The position numbers and the translations under genes are program-made. A DNA stretch of 64,000 nt from VBDM01 sp964430565 (GTDB lineage: Bacteria; Pseudomonadota; Gammaproteobacteria; Burkholderiales; SG8-39), in contig CAYSFD010000010.1 of the NCBI GenBank assembly GCA_964430565.1, positions 62,001-126,000 of the forward strand, given 5' to 3'. The notes below the pieces were generated by a model. That model did not search any database, was not told the origin of the DNA, and was given only the letters and a program-made list of their open reading frames with translations. This document shows, one piece after another, positions 31,943 through 38,405 of the stretch (the first letter of the stretch is position 1; every line of letters starts with the position of its first letter).

Positions 31943-33084
31943 TTCGCGTCGCGGTTCGCATGCGCCGGATGTTCGGCGCCGCTGTCGCTTTGTTGCTGTC
32001 GTGTGCCGCGCTCGCCGACGCGCCGCAGCCCCCTGTTGTCGCGGCGCGCGCCTGGCTGCTCATGGACATGACCAGCGGCCAGGAGATCTCAAGCCGAAAC
32101 CCCGAGGAGCGCGTCGAGCCGGCTTCGCTCACCAAGCTCATGACCGCATATCTCGCGTTCGCGGCGCTGAAGGCCAAGTCGCTCGCGCCCTCCCAAACCG
32201 TGCCGGTATCGCAGCGGGCTTGGCGCGCGGGCGGCTCGCGCATGTTCATCGAGCCGCGAAAGCCCGTAACGGTGCAAGAGCTGCTGCATGGATTGATCGT
32301 GCAGTCGGGTAACGACGCTTGCATCGCCCTTGCCGAAGCCATCTCGGGCTCGGAAAGCGCGTTCGTGGAGAGGATGAACAGAGAAGCGAACCGTCTGGGC
32401 ATGAGCAACACACGCTTCACCAATTCGACGGGTCTGCCCGAGCCCGGGCACTACTCCACGGCGAGAGACCTCGCGCTGCTCGCCGCCGCGCTCATCCGCG
32501 ATCATCCCGAGCACTACAAGCTGTATTCGGAACGCGAATATCGCTATAACGACATCACCCAGCAGAACCGTAACCGCCTCCTGTGGCTGGATCCGAACGT
32601 CGATGGCGTGAAAACCGGGTATACCGAGAGCGCCGGCTATTGCCTCATCGCCTCGGCAAAGCGCGGCTCGCGAAGGCTCCTGTCGGTGGTCGTAGGTGCC
32701 GCCTCCGACCGCTTGCGCGCCCAGGAGAGTCAAAAGCTGCTTAACTTCGGGTTCCAGTCTTATGACGGCCTGCGCCTGTTCCAGAAAGGCGAGGCGATCA
32801 GCAAGCTTCAGGTGTGGAAGGGCAGCAAGCCCGAACTGAAGGCTGGCGTCGCCGCGGATCTGTACGTCACGGTGCCCAGGGGCAGCGCAGACAGGCTCAA
32901 AGCGGAGCTCGTCAGCCGGCAGCCGCTGCTCGCGCCGCTTGCCGCGGGCCAGAGCGTCGCGACGCTGCGCCTGTTGCACGAAGGCAGGCTGCTCGGCGAG
33001 TATCCCGTGGTCGCGCTCGACAACATCGCCGTGGCCGGATTTTTCGCCCGTGCCTGGGACGCGATGCGGCTGGGATTTAGATGA
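31939..33084 (+). CDS. dacA: D-alanyl-D-alanine carboxypeptidase (PBP5/6 type)
   Basis: 381 residues with a cleavable signal (ending ALADA). Active-site motifs: SxxK as PASLTKLM (Ser63, Lys66), SGN as VQSGNDAC, KTG as DGVKTGYTE. A C-terminal beta-sandwich domain and a terminal amphipathic helix for membrane attachment follow. It trims pentapeptides in the periplasm. It overlaps rlpA by four bases. Confidence 0.94.
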   Translation: MIRVAVRMRRMFGAAVALLLSCAALADAPQPPVVAARAWLLMDMTSGQEISSRNPEERVEPASLTKLMTAYLAFAALKAKSLAPSQTVPVSQRAWRAGGSRMFIEPRKPVTVQELLHGLIVQSGNDACIALAEAISGSESAFVERMNREANRLGMSNTRFTNSTGLPEPGHYSTARDLALLAAALIRDHPEHYKLYSEREYRYNDITQQNRNRLLWLDPNVDGVKTGYTESAGYCLIASAKRGSRRLLSVVVGAASDRLRAQESQKLLNFGFQSYDGLRLFQKGEAISKLQVWKGSKPELKAGVAADLYVTVPRGSADRLKAELVSRQPLLAPLAAGQSVATLRLLHEGRLLGEYPVVALDNIAVAGFFARAWDAMRLGFR

Positions 33085-33094
33085 GGGAAGACGA

Positions 33095-33952
33095 ATGATC
33101 TACCTTAACGGCGACTTCATGCCGATCGAGCAAGCCAAAATCTCGGTCCTCGATCGCGGTTTTATTTTCGGCGACGGCGTCTACGAATTGATCCCGGTGT
33201 ACTCGCGCCGGCCATTCCGCCTCGCCGAACACCTGGTGCGGCTCCAGTCGAGCATGGACGCGATACGCCTTGCCAATCCGAATACTTCCCCGAAGTGGAG
33301 CGAGCTCATCGAGAAGATCATCGCAGGCAATCCCTGGGAAGATCAGAGCGTTTATCTCCAGGTCACCCGCGGCGCGGGCAAGCGCGATCACGCATTCCCG
33401 AAGGGCCTCAAGCCGACGGTGTTTGTCATGGCGAGCGAGCTTGTGACTCCCTCGGCTGAGCTGGTTAGAAGCGGCGCCAAGGCGATCGTGCTGCCCGACT
33501 ACCGCTGGCTGCGCTGCGACATCAAGTCCATTTCGCTGCTGGGCAACTGCATGCTGCGCACTCTCGCCGCCGACGAGGGCTGCGCCGAGGCGATTCTGGT
33601 GCGCGACGGCGAGCTGACCGAGGCTTCGGCGAGCAATGTCTTCGTCGTGAAGAACGGAACCGTCCTCACCCCGCCCAAGTCTCACCTGATATTGCCGGGA
33701 ATCACCTACGACGTGGTGCTCGAAATTTTGCGCGCGAACGCGATCGCCCATGAGGTGCGGCCGGTCACGGAAAGCGAGCTGCGCTCGGCCGAAGAGGTCT
33801 GGATAACCTCCTCCTCCAGGGAAGTGCTCGCCATCACGACGCTCGATGGAAAGCCGGTCGGCGGCGGAAAACCCGGACCTGTCGGCGAGCGCATCCTCGC
33901 GCTTTACCAGCAGTACAAAGCGAAAGTCATGCGCGCCCCGGCCCATGCCTGA
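33095..33952 (+). CDS. dat: D-amino acid aminotransferase (PLP fold type IV)
   Basis: 285 residues from ATG 33095 with a GAGGGAAG ribosome-binding site. The PLP lysine is Lys144 in CDIKSISLLGN; DRGFIFGDGVYE near residue 20 and LTEASASNVFVV further on are family motifs. It interconverts D-alanine and D-glutamate with keto acids. Its position after PBP2, RodA and the carboxypeptidase suggests recycling or supply of D-amino acids for the wall. A branched-chain or 4-amino-4-deoxychorismate role is less likely given the D-AAT-like opening motif. Confidence 0.87.
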   Translation: MIYLNGDFMPIEQAKISVLDRGFIFGDGVYELIPVYSRRPFRLAEHLVRLQSSMDAIRLANPNTSPKWSELIEKIIAGNPWEDQSVYLQVTRGAGKRDHAFPKGLKPTVFVMASELVTPSAELVRSGAKAIVLPDYRWLRCDIKSISLLGNCMLRTLAADEGCAEAILVRDGELTEASASNVFVVKNGTVLTPPKSHLILPGITYDVVLEILRANAIAHEVRPVTESELRSAEEVWITSSSREVLAITTLDGKPVGGGKPGPVGERILALYQQYKAKVMRAPAHA

Positions 33953-34214
33953 AAACGACGCGGCCCTTCTCGCCTTCCCCTGCGAGTTCCCCATCAAGAT
34001 CATGGGAAGAACCCAGGCGGGCTTTGCGCAGGCGGTGATCGGGGTGGTGACGCGCCACGCGCCCGACTTCGATCCGGCGACCCTCGGGATGAGACCGAGC
34101 CGCGAGGGGAAATACCTTTCGCTCACCTGCAACATACGCGCGGTGTCGCGCGAGCAGCTGGACGATCTGTACCGGGAACTGTGCGATCATCCGATGGTGA
34201 CGATGGTGCTCTGA
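33945..34214 (+). CDS. DUF493 family protein (YbeD-like)
   Basis: 89 residues, overlapping the dat gene by eight bases and lipB by one base (TGATG). FPCEFPIKIMGRTQAGFAQAV and the closing LYRELCDHPMVTMVL are the DUF493 pattern, an ACT-like fold. The family sits between dacA and lipB in many proteobacteria, including E. coli ybeD; its biochemical role is not settled. Confidence 0.88.
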   Translation: MPENDAALLAFPCEFPIKIMGRTQAGFAQAVIGVVTRHAPDFDPATLGMRPSREGKYLSLTCNIRAVSREQLDDLYRELCDHPMVTMVL

Positions 34215-34879
34215 TGCAATCCGCCGCGACATCCATTTCCGTCATTCCCGCGCAAGCGGGAATCCAGATTCAACCCCCGGTCGTCAAGCACCTCGGCCTC
34301 ACCGACTACGCTGCTGCTTACGCGGCCATGCGCCGCTTCACCGAAACCCGGAGCGCGGCGACGCCCGACGAGCTCTGGGTGCTCGAGCACGCGCCTGTAT
34401 ACACTGTCGGCGTGGCCGGCCGCAAAGAGCACTTTCCGCGCGATACGAAAATTCCGCTCGAGCGCATCGACCGCGGCGGGCAAATCACCTATCACGGGCC
34501 GGGGCAGGCGATCGTGTACGCGCTCGTCGATCTCGCGCGGCGCGGCCTGACGGTGCGAGCCATGGTGACGCTGGTCGAGCAGGCGGCGATCGACACCCTC
34601 GCCGCGCACGATGTGAAAGCCGAGAGAAAAAGCGGCGCGCCGGGCGTGTACGTGGGCGAGGCGAAGATCGCCGCGCTCGGCCTGCGGGTGCGGCGCGGCT
34701 GCTGCTACCACGGGGTCGCGCTCAACGTGAACATGGACCTCGCGCCCTTCTCGGCGATCGACCCTTGCGGCTATCCGGGCCTCAGGATCACTCAGACTTC
34801 GGCGCTCGGGATCGCCGCAGGCACGGAACAGCTCGGCCGGGCGTTGGCCGAGCGAATCTCCCGGCTTATCGAACGATGA
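34214..34879 (+). CDS. lipB: Octanoyl-[ACP]:protein N-octanoyltransferase
   Basis: 221 residues. The catalytic core is intact: GGQITYHGPGQAIVYAL, then GAPGVYVGEAKIAALGLRV with the conserved Lys, and PCGYPGLRITQ with the catalytic Cys. LipB transfers octanoate from ACP to lipoyl domains. From ATG 34214 the first ~18 residues include SVIPAQAGIQ, encoded by a dispersed palindromic repeat (34244-34263), so the native N-terminus is extended relative to typical LipB, whose similarity begins at VKHLGLTDY. Confidence 0.93.
   Translation: MQSAATSISVIPAQAGIQIQPPVVKHLGLTDYAAAYAAMRRFTETRSAATPDELWVLEHAPVYTVGVAGRKEHFPRDTKIPLERIDRGGQITYHGPGQAIVYALVDLARRGLTVRAMVTLVEQAAIDTLAAHDVKAERKSGAPGVYVGEAKIAALGLRVRRGCCYHGVALNVNMDLAPFSAIDPCGYPGLRITQTSALGIAAGTEQLGRALAERISRLIER
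34244..34263. repeat. dRS3-like dispersed palindromic repeat inside lipB
   Basis: ATTCCCGC and GCGGGAAT flank GCAA, the ATTCCC-N8-GGGAAT pattern known from Neisseria dRS3 and related proteobacterial repeats. Such repeats are usually intergenic; here it is read in frame as part of the lipB N-terminus. Confidence 0.8.
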
Positions 34880-35814
34880 CGACAACCTCGCTGAAGAAGA
34901 AAGGCGCGGCGAAGACGCGCATCCCGATCGCGCTCGTCCCGGCCGAGCGGCTCGCCAAGCCCGACTGGATCCGCGTGCGCGCGGCCTCGCCCGGCTCGCG
35001 CTTTCACGACATCAAGCGGATCCTGCGCGAGAACAACCTTCACACGGTCTGCGAGGAGGCTTCCTGCCCCAACATCGGCGAGTGCTTCGGCAAAGGCACC
35101 GCGACTTTCATGATCCTCGGGGACCTGTGCACGCGGCGCTGCCCGTTCTGCGACGTCGCCCACGGCCGGCCGAAACCTCCCGACGCCGAGGAACCGACGC
35201 GCCTCGCGCAGACCATCGCGGCGCTGAAGCTTTCCTATGTCGTCATCACCAGCGTGGACCGCGACGACTTGCGCGACGGCGGAGCGCAGCACTTCGTCGA
35301 TTGCATCCGTGCGGTGCGCGAGCGCTCGCCCCAGACCAAGATCGAGATCCTCGTTCCCGATTTCAGAGGGCGCCTCGAGCGCGCGCTCGGCGTGCTGGAG
35401 GCAACGCTCCCCGATGTCATGAACCACAACCTCGAGACCGTGCCGCGGCTCTACCGGCAGGCGCGGCCGGGCGGCAACTATCCGCACTCGCTGAAGCTCT
35501 TGAAGGACTTCAAGGCGCGCCACCCACACGTCCCGACCAAATCGGGATTGATGGTGGGCCTAGGCGAGTCGGACGAGGAAATCCTGGAGGTGATGCGCGA
35601 CCTGCGCACGCACGGCGTGGACATGCTCACCATTGGGCAGTACCTCCAGCCCTCGGCGCACCATCTTCCGGTCCACCGCTACGTGCACCCGGAGGCGTTT
35701 GCGATGTTCGAGCGCGAGGCGCAGAAACTCGGTTTCACCCACGCCGCGGTCGGCCCTATGGTGCGCTCCTCCTACCACGCCGATCGGCAGGCGCATGCGG
35801 CGGGCGTGAACTAG
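34876..35814 (+). CDS. lipA: Lipoyl synthase (radical SAM)
   Basis: 312 residues. The auxiliary cluster cysteines are in CEEASCPNIGEC and the radical-SAM cluster cysteines in CTRRCPFCD. The C-terminal RSSYHA supplies the conserved serine motif. It inserts two sulfurs into octanoyl groups made by LipB. The ATGA overlap with lipB shows coupling, completing the lipoate module at the end of the mre operon. Confidence 0.96.
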   Translation: MTTTSLKKKGAAKTRIPIALVPAERLAKPDWIRVRAASPGSRFHDIKRILRENNLHTVCEEASCPNIGECFGKGTATFMILGDLCTRRCPFCDVAHGRPKPPDAEEPTRLAQTIAALKLSYVVITSVDRDDLRDGGAQHFVDCIRAVRERSPQTKIEILVPDFRGRLERALGVLEATLPDVMNHNLETVPRLYRQARPGGNYPHSLKLLKDFKARHPHVPTKSGLMVGLGESDEEILEVMRDLRTHGVDMLTIGQYLQPSAHHLPVHRYVHPEAFAMFEREAQKLGFTHAAVGPMVRSSYHADRQAHAAGVN

Positions 35815-35823
35815 GGGCGTTAC

Positions 35824-36507
35824 GTGGCTCGCATCTTCGGATACCTCGCCGCGCTTGTCATTCCGGCCGCCGCATCGGCTGCGGGCCTCGCCGACATTTC
35901 CAACCGCGACGCCATCAACGGACTGAAAGAGGCGCTTACCCGAGGCTCCCAGGCCGCGGTCGCGCGGCTCGGGGTAGAGGACGGATTTCTGAAGAACAAC
36001 AGCGTCAGGATCGGGTTGCCGCCCTCGCTCCGAAGCGCCGAAGCGGTGATCCGCACGATCGGCATGGGGACTCAAGCCGACGAACTCGTTCTGCGCATGA
36101 ACCGCGCGGCCGAAGCGGCGGTGCCGCACGCGAAGACGCTGCTCACCAACGCCGTGAAGAAAATGAGCGTGCAGGACGCGAAAGGCATTCTCACTGGCGG
36201 CGATGACGCCGCGACGCAATACTTCAAGCGCACCACGTCCGAGCCGCTCGCAAAGCAGTTTCAGCCGATCGTCAAGAAGGCGATGGAAAAGGTAAGACTC
36301 GCGGAAAAATACAACGAGATCGCCGCAAGCGGCGCGAGATTCGGGCTGGTGAAGGAAGAGGAAGCGAACCTGGAGGACTACGTCACGCGCAAGGCGCTCG
36401 ATGGACTTTTCGTCGTCATAGCCGAGGAAGAAAAGAAGATCCGCAAGGATCCGGCGGTCGCGGCCTCGGCGATCATCCGGAAGGTATTCGGAGCGATCCG
36501 GAACTAG
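35824..36507 (+). CDS. DUF4197 domain-containing exported protein
   Basis: 227 residues from a GTG at 35824. A short signal peptide (ALVIPAAASAAG) precedes the DUF4197 domain: LKEALTRGSQAAVARLG, NNSVRIGLPPSL, ATQYFKRTT, ALDGLFVVIAEEEKKIRKDPA. The family is common in proteobacteria, periplasmic, and of unknown function. It lies nine bases after lipA and ends overlapping the convergent HEPN gene by four bases. Confidence 0.88.
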   Translation: MARIFGYLAALVIPAAASAAGLADISNRDAINGLKEALTRGSQAAVARLGVEDGFLKNNSVRIGLPPSLRSAEAVIRTIGMGTQADELVLRMNRAAEAAVPHAKTLLTNAVKKMSVQDAKGILTGGDDAATQYFKRTTSEPLAKQFQPIVKKAMEKVRLAEKYNEIAASGARFGLVKEEEANLEDYVTRKALDGLFVVIAEEEKKIRKDPAVAASAIIRKVFGAIRN

Positions 36508-36971
36508 CCGCTGAGCCGCCGCGGGACTATCAGTTGCGGCCGATGGGCCTTGAGCCAGGCAGTGACATCCTGCAACAGCCGATCGGCCTCGGCAGTGCAA
36601 TGTTCCGCGGAAGAGTCGTCGATATCCTCGCCGGTATAGTCGGACAGGTTGCGCTTGCGCCGCAGCGTATCGAGCACCGTCACGCGGGCCGGCGCCAGTC
36701 CGATGGTCAGTGTCAGTCCCTGGACGACCGTCACATGATGCCCGGGCCTGTTCGTGTCCGGCCGGTAGCCATGGGCCATCAATGCAGCCAGGGCCGCTTG
36801 CATCACAGATCTGTAGGCCGCGTCAAAGCGGGTCTCGGGGCTGATCGTTGTCACTCGCGCGTCGGTGAGGTTTCTCCCGGCCGCGGCCAGCAGACGCTGC
36901 ACCTCGGCGGCGTCCGGCGGATGCTCCTTAAGCTGCCCGATCTTCAGCAAGTTCTGCAAACTCACCGGCAT
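36504..36971 (-). CDS. HEPN-like protein, probable toxin of an MNT/HEPN pair
   Basis: 155 residues from ATG 36971, overlapping the upstream nucleotidyltransferase gene by 44 bases. It is mainly helical; RRKRNLSDYTG (about 104-114) near the last helices is typical of HEPN-domain proteins, although the canonical RX4-6H RNase motif is not evident. HEPN proteins paired with MNT-fold nucleotidyltransferases act as RNases inhibited by AMPylation in the characterised HepT/MntA systems. The assignment is by motif and partner. Confidence 0.65.
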   Translation of the reverse strand: MPVSLQNLLKIGQLKEHPPDAAEVQRLLAAAGRNLTDARVTTISPETRFDAAYRSVMQAALAALMAHGYRPDTNRPGHHVTVVQGLTLTIGLAPARVTVLDTLRRKRNLSDYTGEDIDDSSAEHCTAEADRLLQDVTAWLKAHRPQLIVPRRLSG

Positions 36972-37557
36972 CCCCCAGGAGAAATATTTTCGGCTCGCGC
37001 GCCACCCTGGCAACGAAGCGATCGCGACTGGCCAACTTCGCCTCGAAGACGGTCCTGGTCATCACTACCGGATTCACATCGCGCCGCAAGCGCTCGCCCG
37101 CCCGGCTCAGCGCCTCTACCACAGCAGTAAACGAGGCCGAACCTATCACCAACACATCCACGTCGCTGGTGGCCCGCTCCTTGCCTTGCGCCACCGACCC
37201 GAAGACGAACGCCGCGCGTATCTTGCCTGCGATCGGTGCCAGCGCCTCGCGAAGCACGTCGGCCAGCCCGGCCGTCTTACGGAAGATACCGGCCAATTCC
37301 TCCCGGATCGGGCAGGTGCGATCCACCTGATAGCGCACCTGGTTGCCCGCCAGCGACCGCGCCAGCAGCCCGGCATCGCTCAGCAGTTTCAGTTCGCGAT
37401 GCAGCGATCCGGCCGGCACGCCAGTCAACCGGCCGATCTCCCGCACATAGAAACTTTCGTCAGAGCGCAGCAACAGCAGCCCCAGAATCTGGCGGCGATA
37501 CGCACCGAACAGGACTTCGACAAGCTGCGGTGCCAGCGGGAAGGCCTTTGCTCTCAT
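36928..37557 (-). CDS. HTH regulator fused to a minimal nucleotidyltransferase (MNT), probable antitoxin
   Basis: 209 residues from ATG 37557. Residues ~20-80 form an ArsR-like winged helix (FYVREIGRLTGVPAGSLHREL as recognition region). Residues ~110-180 form an MNT domain with FVFGSVAQGKE (Gly120-Ser121) and SDVDVLV (Asp132, Asp134), the GSx(n)DxD pattern that binds nucleotide and metal. The fusion suggests one protein that both represses the operon and modifies the HEPN partner. A direct-repeat operator lies immediately upstream. Confidence 0.8.
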   Translation of the reverse strand: MRAKAFPLAPQLVEVLFGAYRRQILGLLLLRSDESFYVREIGRLTGVPAGSLHRELKLLSDAGLLARSLAGNQVRYQVDRTCPIREELAGIFRKTAGLADVLREALAPIAGKIRAAFVFGSVAQGKERATSDVDVLVIGSASFTAVVEALSRAGERLRRDVNPVVMTRTVFEAKLASRDRFVARVAREPKIFLLGDAGEFAELAEDRAA

Positions 37558-37558
37558 A

Positions 37559-37589
37559 TTGAGAACAATTGTAGCTGATTTGAGAACAA
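37559..37589. promoter_or_regulatory. Direct-repeat operator upstream of the HTH-MNT gene
   Basis: TTGAGAACAA occurs at 37559-37568 and again at 37580-37589, exactly 21 bases (two helical turns) apart, directly before the ATG at 37557. ACAATTGT (37565-37572) is a palindrome between them. Placement fits autoregulation by the HTH domain of the gene it precedes. Confidence 0.65.
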
Positions 37590-37661
37590 CCTGCCAAGAC
37601 CCAAACGGAGGGGCCACGGCGCGCGGAGGGCTCGCCTACACGCGGCGCCTGACCCGGCCCG

Positions 37662-38312
37662 CTAGAAATACACCCGCGTTCGCCCGGGCTCTTGCGAAAT
37701 CTCGTATAGCGCCGAGCGCGCCACGTTGGCCACCTTGCGCACGCCTGTCCGCGACAGCAGGGTCTCGCTCGCGTAATCGCTGTCCTCGTCGCATACCAGG
37801 CGCAGCTCCACGATCGAGATCCCCGCAACAAAGGCCCGCTTCAGGATACGGTCGTTGAAAATGGCCAGCGCCGCCGCCGCCACTTGCTGCCGCGCCGGCT
37901 CGAGGTGCCGCGCCGGAACGAGCGTGCATACGATCGTCGGCAGTCTGGTTTCGAGCGCGGCGTCGATCAGCCGATTGAAGACGTTCTCGAACTCGTCCGC
38001 CGCCGCAGCCAGCGTTTCCAGCGCGCCTTCGATCGACTTCGCGCCGCTCTTCAGCAGACCGCTCGCCTCGATCGTCCAGCCGCCGTCGAGGGCGATGCCG
38101 ATGTGGGTGGCGTCGCGAGGAATTGCGCGCACCGGGCCCTGCTCCGGCACTTCAAGTACTGTGAGCTTCCAGGGGTTTCGCGGCTGCGGCACGAGCGCAC
38201 TCTCGCGCGTTCCTTCTCCAAGATCGATGTTCTGCAGGGCATCGCCAAGAAGCACGAAGTGGCGGATGACGTCCCTCGAGTCCTCTCTTCCCTCAACCGG
38301 ATTCTCCGTCAC
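37662..38312 (-). CDS. SGNH/GDSL-hydrolase-like protein with degenerate active site
   Basis: 216 residues. The overall pattern follows a proteobacterial SGNH family: HFVLLGD near the N-terminus, PRDATHIGIAL in the middle, LPTIVCTLVPAR, ALAIFNDRILKRAF, ELRLVCDEDSDYA near the end. The nucleophile motif GDS-x-x-D-N reads GDALQNID, and the GGND motif reads LDGGW. Both the catalytic serine and the oxyanion-hole asparagine therefore appear lost, so it is probably not an active hydrolase. It follows polA on the same strand after 93 bases. Confidence 0.6.
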   Translation of the reverse strand: MTENPVEGREDSRDVIRHFVLLGDALQNIDLGEGTRESALVPQPRNPWKLTVLEVPEQGPVRAIPRDATHIGIALDGGWTIEASGLLKSGAKSIEGALETLAAAADEFENVFNRLIDAALETRLPTIVCTLVPARHLEPARQQVAAAALAIFNDRILKRAFVAGISIVELRLVCDEDSDYASETLLSRTGVRKVANVARSALYEISQEPGRTRVYF

Positions 38313-38405
38313 GTCGCCGCAGTCTTTGTTCGTCCGTCGTTAGTCTAGGCCCTTTTTTGTTCCGGCAGTCACTGTAGGGTTTTCCCTGTCAGGTAAACCC
38401 GATTC

